A stretch of 64,000 nt of DNA, taken from positions 60,026 through 124,025 of the forward strand of contig JAGGQZ010000016.1 of NCBI GenBank assembly GCA_018613055.1. Direction: 5' to 3'. How positions within the stretch are numbered: the stretch's first letter is position 1; each line of letters opens with the position of its first letter. Shown one piece after another: positions 45,290-55,327 of this stretch. A model generated the notes under the pieces. It saw only the letters and a list, made by a program, of their open reading frames with translations. It did no database searches and had not been told where the DNA came from. Both the position numbers and the translations under genes were made by a program. The DNA is from Chryseobacterium sp. ISL-80. Its GTDB lineage: Bacteria > Bacillota > Bacilli > Bacillales > Cytobacillaceae.

Positions 45290-47077
45290 TTATTCGATAT
45301 TTCGAGGGATGAAAAAGGAAAATGTCGTACCTTGTCCTAGTTTGCTTTTTACAGAGATAATACCTCGATGTGCGTCGATGATATTTTTGGCGATAGCCAG
45401 TCCGAGACCCGTTCCGGAAACTCCCCGTGTCCTTGACTTGTCACCCTTGTAAAAGCGTTCGAACAGGAACGGCAAGTCTTCTTCAGGAATGCCTGGCCCC
45501 TGATCGCTGACTTCGAAATACAGGCCGCGTTCACCGGTTCTGCATTTGATTTCCACCGATGCAGAATCCGGCACATGCCTGATTGCATTATCGATTAAAT
45601 TGGTCAACACTTGCTCGATTCTGTCGGGGTCAAAGCGGAAGTGTCGTTCCTCTGCTTCCATTTGCGCTGACAGATCAATTCCTTTATCCTTCGCCAGACC
45701 TTGGAACTTGCGGATGACCCGGTTGATATATGGTTCCAATTCGACGGACTCCACATTAAGCAGGATATGTCCTGCTTGCATGCGGGCTAAATCGAGGAGT
45801 TCATTGACGAGACGGCCCATTCTGAGGGACTCATCGTAAATGACTTTAGCCATTTCCTTCTTCTCATCATCTGTCTGTGCAATATCATCGACGATTGCTT
45901 CACTGTATCCCTGCATCATCGAAATCGGAGTGCGCAGTTCATGTGAAACATTCGCGATAAAATCTTCCCTCATTTTGTCGAGCTTTCTTTCCTCGGTCAT
46001 GTCCCTTACTACGGCGACAGCACCACGGATGAAACGTTTATTATAAAGAGGACTGACAATGATGACCCATGTCCTTCCCTGGGCAGTGATTTCGCCAACT
46101 TGTTCTTTCTCCGTATTGACCGCCAGCTGGAACAATTCCATGACTTCGGAAGGGACGGCATCTGTATTCTCTGATACAAGCCCTTGCTCATAATACCAAT
46201 ATCTCAGAAAAATCTCCGCAGGCGGATTCGTAATCAGGATGGTTCCATCACGATTGAAAGTGATGACCCCATCCGCCATCGAGCTAAGGATGCTTGTCAG
46301 CTGTTCTTTTTCCTGGCTGAGGGCGTTCATGTTGAATTTCAGCTGCCGGCCCATCTGATTGAAGGCTGTGGCCAATTCGCCAATTTCATCATGGGTTAGG
46401 ATTGGCACCTTAGTGTCAAACTTCCCCCTTGCGACTTCAAAGGCTGCCTCCCTCATTTTTCTTAATGGAGAAGTAATCCTTGTTGAAAGAAAGAAAGCAA
46501 AGATGGTCGTAAGGACAATCGCTACACCTGCTGCAAGCAGGATGAATTTCGTTGTCAGGCGTGTCGTTTCTTCCATGACCGCTAAGGACTGATAAATAAA
46601 GACAGCGCCGTTTCCTTTTTCATACTGATGCAGCGGTACTCCAATCATTAAATACTGGGTATCATCTGCCTCATTGGAAACACCGGGCAATGATGTAATA
46701 ATGTCCACTGTCTTGTCTCTTTCGAACACTTTAGAAAGATCTTTGTCTTTTGTAAAAAAGGATATCGGCACATGAGCTGCTTCCTCACTGCCGGGAGAAT
46801 AAAAATACGTATTTTGATCCCTGATGACCGTTACTCTTGCACTGTCATCGACCATTTCCCAGGCGATTTCAAGACCTAGGCCTTCTTCGTTGCCAGGGTG
46901 GTCTTCGAGCACCCTGGCAATTTTTTCAGCCGTATTGGTCATATCCTTACGAGTCTCATTAATATGATAGTTTTCAAAGAATTCCATCAGCATGACTGTC
47001 AGGATGAACAATACGAAAGAAACGAGCAAGAGGATGGTAATCCAAAGCTTACCTACTACGCTTCGCCAAAACATCAT
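45290..47077 (-). CDS. resE: sensor histidine kinase ResE
   Basis: Kinase of the ResDE system that senses oxygen limitation and nitric oxide and phosphorylates ResD. The 595-residue product has two membrane helices (about 9-29 and 172-192) around an extracellular sensor, then HAMP (about 193-245), PAS (about 258-360), the phospho-acceptor His in NVSHELRTPISMMQGY, and the ATPase domain (NLIDNAIRHVP, DQGPGIPEEDLP, GTGLGLAIAK). Its ATG overlaps the resD stop by four bases. Confidence 0.96.
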   Translation of the reverse strand: MMFWRSVVGKLWITILLLVSFVLFILTVMLMEFFENYHINETRKDMTNTAEKIARVLEDHPGNEEGLGLEIAWEMVDDSARVTVIRDQNTYFYSPGSEEAAHVPISFFTKDKDLSKVFERDKTVDIITSLPGVSNEADDTQYLMIGVPLHQYEKGNGAVFIYQSLAVMEETTRLTTKFILLAAGVAIVLTTIFAFFLSTRITSPLRKMREAAFEVARGKFDTKVPILTHDEIGELATAFNQMGRQLKFNMNALSQEKEQLTSILSSMADGVITFNRDGTILITNPPAEIFLRYWYYEQGLVSENTDAVPSEVMELFQLAVNTEKEQVGEITAQGRTWVIIVSPLYNKRFIRGAVAVVRDMTEERKLDKMREDFIANVSHELRTPISMMQGYSEAIVDDIAQTDDEKKEMAKVIYDESLRMGRLVNELLDLARMQAGHILLNVESVELEPYINRVIRKFQGLAKDKGIDLSAQMEAEERHFRFDPDRIEQVLTNLIDNAIRHVPDSASVEIKCRTGERGLYFEVSDQGPGIPEEDLPFLFERFYKGDKSRTRGVSGTGLGLAIAKNIIDAHRGIISVKSKLGQGTTFSFFIPRNIE

Positions 47078-47790
47078 TCATTGACTACCTCGAACTTGTA
47101 GCCAACCCCCCAGACTGTCACAATCATTTTAGCAGCCTGTTCAGATACTTTGTTCAGCTTCTCACGCAATCTTTTTACATGCGTGTCTACAGTACGCAAA
47201 TCACCAAAGAATTCATAGTGCCATACTTCCTTCAGCAGCTGCTCACGGTCAAATACCTTATCCGGGGCTTTTGCCAGGAAATACAGCAATTCATATTCCT
47301 TCGGTGTCAAGCTTACTTCCTTGCCATCTGCTAAAACCCTGTGGGCATCATTATCAATGGTTAAATGAGGGAAAACAATCACATCTTTAGCAGTTGTTTC
47401 AGTCTGCAGATAGCTTGTGCTCGAAGAACGTCGCAGCATAGCCTTGACACGCAAAACAACCTCACGTGGGCTGAATGGTTTGACAATGTAATCATCCGTT
47501 CCGACTTCGAAGCCCTGGACCCTGTTCACTTCCTCACCTTTAGCTGTAAGCATGATGACAGGAGTTGACTTCTTTTCGCGGAGATCACGGCAGACCTCGA
47601 TTCCGTCTTTTCCAGGCATCATCAAATCAAGCAGGATGACGTCATAATCATTTGCAAGCGATTTCGCCAGTGCTTCATTTCCGTCTTCTGCTTCATCAAT
47701 TATATAGTTCTCTCTTTCAAGATACATCTTCAATAATCTTCTGATTCTTTCTTCATCATCAACTACTAAAATCTTCACTTCTTTTTCCAT
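47074..47790 (-). CDS. resD: response regulator ResD
   Basis: OmpR-type regulator that activates resABC, cytochrome oxidase assembly and anaerobic respiration genes. The 238-residue product has a receiver domain with the phospho-acceptor Asp in VILLDLMMPGKDGIEV and conserved Thr/Lys (MLTAKGEEV, IVKPFSPREV), and a C-terminal winged helix (KEYELLYFLAKAPDKVFDRE, then RTVDTHVKRLREKL). The start is ATG 47790 with a GGGAGGGAT site. Here a hairpin separates it from resC. Confidence 0.97.
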   Translation of the reverse strand: MEKEVKILVVDDEERIRRLLKMYLERENYIIDEAEDGNEALAKSLANDYDVILLDLMMPGKDGIEVCRDLREKKSTPVIMLTAKGEEVNRVQGFEVGTDDYIVKPFSPREVVLRVKAMLRRSSSTSYLQTETTAKDVIVFPHLTIDNDAHRVLADGKEVSLTPKEYELLYFLAKAPDKVFDREQLLKEVWHYEFFGDLRTVDTHVKRLREKLNKVSEQAAKMIVTVWGVGYKFEVVNE

Positions 47791-47858
47791 AAGGTATATC
47801 CCTCCCTGCGATTATTTTACATAAACAAGAGTATTCTTTCCATGCTTTTTTAAAAAAG

Positions 47859-47882
47859 GCCTTCACTAAAAACAGTGAAGGC
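47859..47882 (-). terminator. terminator between resC and resD
   Basis: Perfect-looking stem GCCTTCACTGT/ACAGTGAAGGC-type hairpin with a short loop, followed by CTTTTTT on the minus strand. Confidence 0.9.
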
Positions 47883-47902
47883 TGTCATTATTTTGACACA
47901 AA

Positions 47903-49090
47903 TCAGGAACCTGCGTATGAATGCAGTCCTGCAATAACAAGGTTAACCGCTACAAGATTGAACATGATGATGATAAAACCGATGACCGCCAGCCATGCTG
48001 ATTTTTCTCCATGCCACCCTTTTGAAAGGCGCAAATGAAGGAACGCTGCATAGAACAGCCAGGTAATTAGTGCCCAAACCTCTTTCGGGTCCCAACCCCA
48101 GAACCTTGTCCAGGCAATTTGGGCCCAGATCATCGCAAAAATCAGGCCGCCGAGCGTAAAGACCGGGAATCCGATCAGCACGGAACGATAGCCGATTTCA
48201 TCGACAAGATCCAGATTGATATTCTTCGTCCAAGGCTGCATGGCAGCGGCTACGCGCTTGCGCAGGATAAGTCTTATTAAAGCATATAATACTATACCCG
48301 CTGCGAGTGACCAAATAACCGTATTCAATTTCTTGGCACTGATGATGGCAGGTGTCTCGAACACTGGTTCAAGACGATTCTTGTCAGTAAGTTCATACTG
48401 ATGAGGTCCAACAAGGGCAGGAATAGTGTATTTCTCTGTCGCAGGCTGTCCCTCTTTGTTTACATAGTTGAAGTTCGCTGAATAATCAGTTGCTGCAAAA
48501 TAGCTTGATACAAATACAAAACCAAGAGTACTGATCAATCCAAACAAGACAACTTCCAGCCAGATGTTACTTTTGGTTCTCTTCGTCTGGTCGACACTTT
48601 TCACAAGATAAATCAGGCCGGCAGCAAAACTCACTGCCAGGATTGCCTGCCCGATCGCTGTAGTAGTTACGTGAATATGAAGCCAATAACTCTGCAATGC
48701 CGGAATCAATGGTGTGACATCCCTTGGGAACATGCTTCCATAAGCGATGATCAAAGCCGCTACCGGCAATGTGAACAAGCCCAGCAATGGCGTTTTATAC
48801 ATGAAATAAATGATGATGAAGGCTCCTACCAATGACATGCCGAAGAATGTCGTAAATTCGAACAGATTGCTGACCGGCGCGTGCCCGGATGCAATCCACC
48901 TTAAGATGAAGAATGTCAACTGGGAGAGGAAACCCGCAATCGTAACAATGATTCCAATCTTAGCCCATCTATTTGGGACACCTTTTTTATCAGCATGTCT
49001 CTTATCCTTGATCGCTCCCCCAAAAAACAAAATACCGACTAAATAGAGGATAAAAGCTGTAAACAGAAAGTTCGAACTTAACTCAACCAT
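47903..49090 (-). CDS. resC: cytochrome c assembly protein ResC (CcsA family)
   Basis: Membrane partner of ResB in system II cytochrome c maturation, moving heme to the outside and presenting it to apocytochrome. The 395-residue product has about eight predicted helices and the tryptophan-rich heme-handling motif [18 protein letters not shown] near residue 315, with conserved histidines near [11 protein letters not shown] and [12 protein letters not shown]. It is 12 bases downstream of resB. Confidence 0.96.
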   Translation of the reverse strand: MVELSSNFLFTAFILYLVGILFFGGAIKDKRHADKKGVPNRWAKIGIIVTIAGFLSQLTFFILRWIASGHAPVSNLFEFTTFFGMSLVGAFIIIYFMYKTPLLGLFTLPVAALIIAYGSMFPRDVTPLIPALQSYWLHIHVTTTAIGQAILAVSFAAGLIYLVKSVDQTKRTKSNIWLEVVLFGLISTLGFVFVSSYFAATDYSANFNYVNKEGQPATEKYTIPALVGPHQYELTDKNRLEPVFETPAIISAKKLNTVIWSLAAGIVLYALIRLILRKRVAAAMQPWTKNINLDLVDEIGYRSVLIGFPVFTLGGLIFAMIWAQIAWTRFWGWDPKEVWALITWLFYAAFLHLRLSKGWHGEKSAWLAVIGFIIIMFNLVAVNLVIAGLHSYAGS

Positions 49091-49102
49091 TATATTCCCT
49101 CC

Positions 49103-50728
49103 TTACTCCTTTTTGTCTTCGGCATCCTGGTCTTCTGGAGCATCGATTCCTGAATCAGCAAAGACATCATCAAGCTCCCTCTTCAAACCATGCCAGTTTT
49201 TATTTGTGTGAGCGGCTGTCCAAATTTTGCCATTGATCTTTCTTAACCATAGGCGACGATGGTTCCAGTATGCTCCCTGGACGACGCCGATCATGAAGAT
49301 CAGTCCTCCAAGACCGATAATCCACAGTGTGAGGTCTTTTCTGACAGTCAGGGCCGTTACATTCTTCGTTTCGATTCCTGCAAATGACATCTTGTAATCA
49401 TTTTCTCCCAAAGGCTCAAGATTCTGCCTGATCGCAACGAAGCTGACTTCGCCATCCGGCTTTTCAGGAGTGAACATTTTAAAAATAAATGCAGGATTAT
49501 TTGGAATACGTGATTTCGTCGCAGGCTCTCCATCTTCATTGAATTCAAAATCTGGGAAATAGCTCATGACTTCCACTTTGTATCCATTTCCTAAATCGTA
49601 GTTCATTTTAGGATCATATAAATCTACTTGGACATCGCCAAATTGTTCTTTTGTCTTTTTATTCTCCAGCTTGAATGCCATCTTGCTCATTTCACCAAGC
49701 TTATAATCGACCTGGTACAAGGCGAAACCGTCTACTTTCAAAGGCTTATTAACCTGGATGGCCTGGTCACGGACCTTTTCAAGCTCTGGTTTTTCTCCAG
49801 GGACAATGTCTCCCTGTCTCTCGTAAAGAGTAGCATTCGTCTGATAGTTCTTAACAACAGTACCAACCTTATTGATGGCATCCTTGAAGACTTTCTCATC
49901 CTTATCCTTGTCATACACTTCGAAGATAAATTGATTGTTTTTCAGATAATAGCGTCCTTCAGTACCAGGAATCGATTTCGTTTCGCCTTCCCTTAACCAA
50001 AGAATTTCATCTACATACATACCTGGTACGAAGCGGAGCATGCCGCCAATCAAAAAAATGATCAGGCCAAGGTGGTTAACATACGGGCCCCATCTGGAAA
50101 AGCGATTTTTTTCAGCGAGGATATCACCGTTTTCCTCACGCAGCTTATATCCCTTTTTTGTTAAATTGCCTTTGATCTTCTCCGTTGCTTCTTCAGACAA
50201 TACAGCTTCCGACACACTGAACATTCTCTGGCGCTTCAAGAAACTCTCATGTCTTGATACTCGCTGTTTTTTCAGAGACCTATATAACGGAACCACCCTG
50301 TCAAGACTGGCGATTACCAGTGAAATGCCCAGAGCAGCGATCAGGATCAAATACCACCAGGAACTGTATAAGTTATGGAATCCAAGATCATAATAAAGTT
50401 TGCCCAGCCATCCATACTGTTCTTCATAGTATTCCGCGGCAGGCATTAACGGCGGAATGTACATTTCCTGTGGAAAGATCGTTCCTAATGAGGATGCGAT
50501 CAGGAGGATGATAATCAGCGATACCCCCACTTTCACAGATGAAAAGAAATTCCAGATCTTATCGATTATCGTCTTGTTATAGGTTTGTGAACGACGGGCA
50601 CTTCCCTCATAGCGCATGTCAAGAAGCTGCTTTTCTTTCTCTTTTTCCTCAAGCACTCTTCCGCAAGATTCACAAAGGATCGTTCCCTGCGGATTGACAT
50701 GGCCGCACTCACATTTTACTTCTTTCAT
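49103..50728 (-). CDS. resB: cytochrome c biogenesis protein ResB (Ccs1 family)
   Basis: Binds and ligates heme in the ResB-ResC complex. The 541-residue product starts with a zinc-ribbon-like segment (MKEVKCECGHVNPQGTILCESCG) also found in B. subtilis. Membrane helices follow near residues 67-87, 122-142 and 212-232, then a large extracytoplasmic domain, and a last helix near residue 445. It is in the resA-resB-resC order. Confidence 0.96.
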   Translation of the reverse strand: MKEVKCECGHVNPQGTILCESCGRVLEEKEKEKQLLDMRYEGSARRSQTYNKTIIDKIWNFFSSVKVGVSLIIILLIASSLGTIFPQEMYIPPLMPAAEYYEEQYGWLGKLYYDLGFHNLYSSWWYLILIAALGISLVIASLDRVVPLYRSLKKQRVSRHESFLKRQRMFSVSEAVLSEEATEKIKGNLTKKGYKLREENGDILAEKNRFSRWGPYVNHLGLIIFLIGGMLRFVPGMYVDEILWLREGETKSIPGTEGRYYLKNNQFIFEVYDKDKDEKVFKDAINKVGTVVKNYQTNATLYERQGDIVPGEKPELEKVRDQAIQVNKPLKVDGFALYQVDYKLGEMSKMAFKLENKKTKEQFGDVQVDLYDPKMNYDLGNGYKVEVMSYFPDFEFNEDGEPATKSRIPNNPAFIFKMFTPEKPDGEVSFVAIRQNLEPLGENDYKMSFAGIETKNVTALTVRKDLTLWIIGLGGLIFMIGVVQGAYWNHRRLWLRKINGKIWTAAHTNKNWHGLKRELDDVFADSGIDAPEDQDAEDKKE

Positions 50729-50754
50729 AGTAAAAACTCCCTGTTCCCCTTACT

Positions 50755-51276
50755 TTAAGGTTTAATCTGTTCCATGAATTCACGGACTGTTTCTTCAGTT
50801 AATTCCCCGGTATGACTTTTCACAACATTGCCTTCTTTGTCAATCAGAAAAGTAATTGGCAACGGATTGATTCCGTATGCTGCCTGGACTGCTCCATCGT
50901 CTATCATGACAGGGAAATTCAGCCCTTTTCGATCTATAAATCTGTTGACAACCAGCTCTGTTTCTCCTGAATCAACCGCAAGCACCTGTACACCCTGATC
51001 CTTGAACTGCTGGTACTGATTTTCAATATAAGGCATTTCCCTTTCGCAAGGCTTGCACCAGGTTGCCCAGAAGTTAAGGAATACCCCTTGGCCTTTATAT
51101 TCTGAAAGCCTGTGCTTATTGCCTTCCATATCAACGAGGACAAAATCAGGAGCAGGTTTCCCAACTACGATTTTGTGATTTTTATCCTTATTCATGTTGG
51201 CATATAATGTATAGCCGACAGCCAAAGCCATTACTGCGAGAATGATTGTTCGAGTGATCAGTCGTTTTTTCTTCAT
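50755..51276 (-). CDS. resA: thiol-disulfide oxidoreductase ResA
   Basis: Membrane-anchored thioredoxin-like protein that reduces the CxxCH cysteines of apocytochrome c on the outer face. The 173-residue product has an N-terminal helix (about 6-25) and the active site NFWATWCKPCEREMPYIE, with the usual acidic residues of ResA near it. The cis-proline segment is in GINPLPITFLID. It is the first gene of resABC and has a likely promoter at the end of rluB. Confidence 0.96.
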   Translation of the reverse strand: MKKKRLITRTIILAVMALAVGYTLYANMNKDKNHKIVVGKPAPDFVLVDMEGNKHRLSEYKGQGVFLNFWATWCKPCEREMPYIENQYQQFKDQGVQVLAVDSGETELVVNRFIDRKGLNFPVMIDDGAVQAAYGINPLPITFLIDKEGNVVKSHTGELTEETVREFMEQIKP

Positions 51277-51314
51277 TCCCTAAACCTCCCACCGTATTTC
51301 TCCCTTATTATATC

Positions 51315-51344
51315 ATTATACCTATTAACATGTTGAAAAGTCAG
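51315..51344 (-). promoter_or_regulatory. possible sigma-A promoter of resABC
   Basis: Minus-strand CTGACT (51344-51339), 18 bases, then TATAAT (51320-51315), with a second TATAAT just after. The -35 box overlaps the end of rluB. ResD sites were not identified. Confidence 0.4.
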
Positions 51345-52066
51345 GACTTTTTCATTGCCAATACACGCAGCTGTTTTACTTCGTGATGGGTAAGCTCCCT
51401 GATTTCCCCCGTTCTCAAACCATTCAAAGTGAGGAATCCATATTTTTCGCGTTTAAGCTTCAAAACAGGATGGCCAATTGCCTCGAACATTCTTCTGACC
51501 TGCCTGTTCCGGCCCTCATGAATCGTGATTTCAACAATAGCGGTATCTTTCTTTTTATCCACACTGAGCATCTTGGTTTTTGCCGGTGCGGTTTTGCCAT
51601 CCTCAAGCATAATGCCTCGTGCCAGGCTTGTCAGCTTTTCGCGCGACGGGATTCCTTTCACCTTTGCAACGTACACTTTGTCAATTTCATTGCTGGGATG
51701 CATGAGCAAGTTCGCGAATTCTCCGTCGTTCGTCAACAAAAGCAGTCCCGATGTATCAAAATCAAGCCGCCCTACAGGATATATGCGCTGTTCAATGGTC
51801 TGGAAAAAGTCCGTCACTACTTTTCGCCCTTTATCATCCTGGACACTTGAAATGACTCCGCGAGGTTTATAGAACAAGAAATATACCGGTTCTTCCCCCT
51901 CAATCTGTACTCCATCCACTTCGACTCGGTCAGAGGAAGTCACCTTGCGGCCAAGTTCTTTGACTACACTGCCATTTACCTTGACTCTGCCTTCGAGGAT
52001 CATTTCCTCGGCTTTTCTTCTCGATGCTATTCCTGCATGAGCAATCACTTTTTGCAGTCTTTCCAT
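51341..52066 (-). CDS. rluB: 23S rRNA pseudouridine synthase RluB
   Basis: Makes a pseudouridine in 23S rRNA (position 2605 in E. coli numbering). The 241-residue product has an S4 RNA-binding domain (MERLQKVIAHAGIASRRKAE) and the catalytic domain with Asp in VGRLDFDTSGLLLLTNDGE, and ends with GRNRQVRRMFEAIGHPVLKL. ATG 52066 follows AGGAGTG; the GTG three codons before it lies inside that site. Confidence 0.95.
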   Translation of the reverse strand: MERLQKVIAHAGIASRRKAEEMILEGRVKVNGSVVKELGRKVTSSDRVEVDGVQIEGEEPVYFLFYKPRGVISSVQDDKGRKVVTDFFQTIEQRIYPVGRLDFDTSGLLLLTNDGEFANLLMHPSNEIDKVYVAKVKGIPSREKLTSLARGIMLEDGKTAPAKTKMLSVDKKKDTAIVEITIHEGRNRQVRRMFEAIGHPVLKLKREKYGFLTLNGLRTGEIRELTHHEVKQLRVLAMKKS

Positions 52067-52277
52067 GAAGGTCACTCCTAATTAATATCAATTAACCGTG
52101 GGTTATATAAATATCTAATCCATCCTTATGAATTATGACATAACTTTCGCTTATTTCAAAGTAAGCAATGGTGTAAAAAGCGAAAAATAAATCGGTGATG
52201 TTAATTGTTCTTTAACAATGGTTTATTACATTCTCTTGCTTAAATACATTTTTTAGGAATTATGGCAAAAAAATAAA

Positions 52278-52301
52278 GAAGATACCACAAATGGTATCTT
52301 C
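52278..52301 (-). terminator. terminator after spmB
   Basis: Perfect ten-base stem GAAGATACCA/TGGTATCTTC followed by TTTATTTTTTT on the minus strand. Confidence 0.93.
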
Positions 52302-52328
52302 TAGTAGTATGACATACTCGAATCCTGT

Positions 52329-52862
52329 TCATTTCGCGAACATGAATGTGACGACGATAATGGCTGTTATGATTGCCACCGCGTCAGCAAGGAGGCCGAC
52401 TTTGAGTGCATCTCCCATCTTTTTGATCCCGACAGCGCCGAAATATACCGTAAGGACATAGAACGTAGTGTCTGTACTTCCCTGCAGTGTGGCAGCAAGG
52501 GTACCGATGAAAGAATCCGGTCCATGGACACTAATCAGGTCGCTCGTAATCCCCAGTGCCGCTGTACCTGAAATTGGCCTGATCAGCGCGAGCGGAACGA
52601 TTTCAGCAGGTATCCCCACCATCTCAAGTCCTGGACGAATCCAGCTCACCATCACATCAAGGGCCCCCGATGCCCTGAAGACGGCAATCGCGACCATCAT
52701 CCCCACCAGGAACGGCATGATGGACACGGCCATTTTGATCCCTTCCTTGCCGCCTTCTACAAAACTTTCATATGTAGGGACTTTTTTATACGTTCCATAG
52801 ATCAGGATGAAAGCGATCAAGACAGGGATGAACCATAGTGATATTGCGGATACAATTTCCAT
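52329..52862 (-). CDS. spmB: spore maturation protein SpmB
   Basis: Needed with SpmA for spore core dehydration. The 177-residue product has about five predicted helices and the nucleoside-recognition-type motif region IVPLALIRPISGTAALGI near residue 95. It follows spmA by six bases, and the dacB-spmA-spmB order is the B. subtilis operon transcribed in the mother cell. The transported or gated substrate is unknown. Confidence 0.94.
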   Translation of the reverse strand: MEIVSAISLWFIPVLIAFILIYGTYKKVPTYESFVEGGKEGIKMAVSIMPFLVGMMVAIAVFRASGALDVMVSWIRPGLEMVGIPAEIVPLALIRPISGTAALGITSDLISVHGPDSFIGTLAATLQGSTDTTFYVLTVYFGAVGIKKMGDALKVGLLADAVAIITAIIVVTFMFAK

Positions 52863-52868
52863 TTTGAT

Positions 52869-53456
52869 TTACCCCTTTTTGCTTCGTCTATAGTAAAAGA
52901 ACCGATCGATCAGTACCGCTGCAACTGCTGAAACGGCAGTTGCCACAAAGGTCGGCCCCACTATATCTGTTGGATTTGCGGAATCATAATTCATCCTTAT
53001 CGCAATCACAGTGGTCGGGATGAGGGTGATACTCGCTGTATTGATCGCCAGGAAGGTGATCATCGAACGGCTGGCTTCGTTTTTTCCATCATTTAACTCT
53101 TTCAGTTCTTCCATAGCTTTGATTCCGAGTGGTGTAGCCGCATTCCCCAGACCAAACATATTCGCAATCATGTTTGAAAGGATATAGCCCATCGCTGGAT
53201 GGCTTGGAGGGACTTCCGGGAACAGCCTGGAGATGAAGGGCTTAAATAAGCTGGAAAGCTTGGACAACAATCCCGAATCCTCAGCAATCCGCATCATGCC
53301 CAGCCAGAAAACAAGGATGCTGATCAAGCCGATACTAAGCGTGATCGCTTCCTTCGCCCCGGTAAATACCGCTTCGTTCACCTCGGCCATTGTGCCATTG
53401 ATCATCGCAAATCCTAGGCCAATTAAGATCATCAAGACCCAGATATAGTTAACCAT
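52869..53456 (-). CDS. spmA: spore maturation protein SpmA
   Basis: Membrane partner of SpmB, 195 residues and about five predicted helices, starting MVNYIWVLMILIGLGFAMIN and with NMIANMFGLGNAATPLGIKAM, a nucleoside-recognition family signature, near residue 92. The start overlaps the dacB end by eight bases, so translation is coupled. Confidence 0.94.
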   Translation of the reverse strand: MVNYIWVLMILIGLGFAMINGTMAEVNEAVFTGAKEAITLSIGLISILVFWLGMMRIAEDSGLLSKLSSLFKPFISRLFPEVPPSHPAMGYILSNMIANMFGLGNAATPLGIKAMEELKELNDGKNEASRSMITFLAINTASITLIPTTVIAIRMNYDSANPTDIVGPTFVATAVSAVAAVLIDRFFYYRRSKKG

Positions 53457-54588
53457 GATCCTTGACCCCTGCTATTGACGTGAAAATATTTTTGAAAAAA
53501 TCGAAGAAAGACTTTTTCTCTTTTTCTGGCAGTTTATAATAAACAGGCAAACTGGCAATCTGTTTATCTTCAAGGAAAACATTTGCCCGGCCGGCAATCT
53601 CCTGATTCTGCAAATCACGCTGGTCTTTCTCCGGTTTTTTTAATCGATATTCTACCCTCACCAGCTCTTCTTCTTCTGAAGTCAGCGGGTAAACAAAGGA
53701 ATGGTCAAGATAGACTTTGTTTTTATATTTGGAGTCCTTGATTCCATCCACTTTACCTTTTGAAAGAATTTCCGCAATATCATAATCGGAAAATGCATTT
53801 TCAAACATCTGGATATGGTCATTCCAATCATCGGGTGCATTGAGAGTAACGGCGATCATTTCGAAATCGCCTTTTTTTGCAGTAGATACCAGGGTCCTTT
53901 TCGCCCGTTTTGTATAACCTGTTTTCCCTCCTGTACTGTACTTGTATTTCTCTGTCAGGAGCCTGTTCTTATTTTTCCATACCCTATCCCAGGTTTCTGT
54001 CGGGTTTGAAGCCCTGTGTACCTTTGTTCCCGATATTTTCTTGTATTCCTCATTATTCATCGCATAGCGAGTCAATAATGCCATATCATAGGCAGTTGAT
54101 ACATGATTTTCATGATCATCGAGACCATGCGGATTGGCAAAATGAGTATCTGTCATTCCGATTTGCTGCGCTTTCTCGTTCATCATGTATACGAACCCAT
54201 CGACACTGCCTCCCACATGTTCCGCAATGGCGACTGCTGCGTCATTCCCTGATCTCAGCATCAGTCCATACACCAGGTCCTCGAGACTGATTTTTTCACC
54301 CGGCTTTAAATAAACCGAAGAGCCCTCAGCCCGGACTGCCTGATCACTTACTTTTACCATTTCATCCAATTTTCCCGATTCGATCGCCAGGATCGCTGTC
54401 ATAATTTTTGTAATACTTGCAATCCTGCTCACCTTGTGCGCATCTTTTTCGAATAAGACCCTTCCAGATTCCTGTTCCATTAAAATAGCACTCCGGGCAC
54501 TTACGGAAACAGAGGCCTGGACTGTTCCGGGAATGCTGTATATCAACAGAGTGACGATAATTAATAGTTTCATCCAAATCCTTTTCAT
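53449..54588 (-). CDS. dacB: D-alanyl-D-alanine carboxypeptidase DacB (PBP5*)
   Basis: Sporulation PBP that trims cortex peptide side chains and so sets cross-linking. The 379-residue product has a signal peptide (MKRIWMKLLIIVTLLIYSIP, cut near VQA), the catalytic SITK box near residue 68, SGN in MLRSGNDAAVA, KTG in STGGKTGYTK, and a C-terminal amphipathic tail (KKSFFDFFKNIF) for membrane attachment. ATG 54588 has GAGGGT upstream; the longer frame lacks a site. Confidence 0.95.
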   Translation of the reverse strand: MKRIWMKLLIIVTLLIYSIPGTVQASVSVSARSAILMEQESGRVLFEKDAHKVSRIASITKIMTAILAIESGKLDEMVKVSDQAVRAEGSSVYLKPGEKISLEDLVYGLMLRSGNDAAVAIAEHVGGSVDGFVYMMNEKAQQIGMTDTHFANPHGLDDHENHVSTAYDMALLTRYAMNNEEYKKISGTKVHRASNPTETWDRVWKNKNRLLTEKYKYSTGGKTGYTKRAKRTLVSTAKKGDFEMIAVTLNAPDDWNDHIQMFENAFSDYDIAEILSKGKVDGIKDSKYKNKVYLDHSFVYPLTSEEEELVRVEYRLKKPEKDQRDLQNQEIAGRANVFLEDKQIASLPVYYKLPEKEKKSFFDFFKNIFTSIAGVKDHG

Positions 54589-54718
54589 TGATTGACCCTC
54601 GTCTCCTTTGGCAGTTTGTACAAGTTTATGCGGGACAAGGCATGTTATGACATAAAAGGAGTGTTTTAACTCGTTGTTCACGCTCAGTTATTCTGCTTCC
54701 AAAAACAGCGAATAAAAA

Positions 54719-54745
54719 AGGAACAGCCTCATTTTGGCTGTTCCT
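54719..54745 (-). terminator. terminator after ypuI
   Basis: Stem AAGGAACAGCC/GGCTGTTCCTT with a 5-base loop, then TTTTTT on the minus strand. Confidence 0.95.
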
Positions 54746-54755
54746 TCGAGAGATA

Positions 54756-55244
54756 TTATCTTGATTGAAGCATTTTTGTCCGGTAATCCGTTTCATAGTA
54801 TTCAAGTTCTTCACGGATTCCCTGGAAGCCGCTTTCAAGACTGACGAGCAAGTCGCTTAGTTCAGTGGCCACTGGCTGCCTGAACTTGATTGCATTCTTG
54901 CCGGTATAAGCAGATCGGCTGTCTTCGTACCAGGCATCATTTTTAGGAGAGAAGAACTCTTCGATGCACTGATAGTAGATTCTGTATAATGTCTTTTCCG
55001 CTGCTGGTTTTGAAAACACTTCGGCCTGCAGGATTACCTTGCAGGCATCCAGCCCTTCTTCACAATAAACCGCCAGCTTGCGAAGACTTGAAAGGATGGA
55101 CTTATAATATTCCTCATCAGCCGGCTGGCCCTGTTTTAGGCTCTCCAGCGTCGTTCCATTCAGAAAGCTCTCAAGCTTAACGACTGTGGCGGACAGGAAT
55201 TCTCTTACTTCATCAATTTGTGTTTTTACGATTGTATTCCCCAA
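54756..55244 (-). CDS. ypuI: YpuI-like protein (DUF3907)
   Basis: Function unknown. The 162-residue soluble, mostly helical product begins MGNTIVKTQIDEVREFLSAT and contains IEEFFSPKNDAWYEDSRSAY near residue 94. It has no signal or membrane segment. The start is TTG 55244 with GGGGGTG upstream. Its place next to dacB and near scpAB matches ypuI. Confidence 0.82.
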   Translation of the reverse strand: MGNTIVKTQIDEVREFLSATVVKLESFLNGTTLESLKQGQPADEEYYKSILSSLRKLAVYCEEGLDACKVILQAEVFSKPAAEKTLYRIYYQCIEEFFSPKNDAWYEDSRSAYTGKNAIKFRQPVATELSDLLVSLESGFQGIREELEYYETDYRTKMLQSR

Positions 55245-55327
55245 AATGACACCCCCAATGGATTTTGACCATGTCTTTTATAGCTAAGGTGCTGCTTTTC
55301 CACCGATCCCCTTCGCACTCCGTTTCT

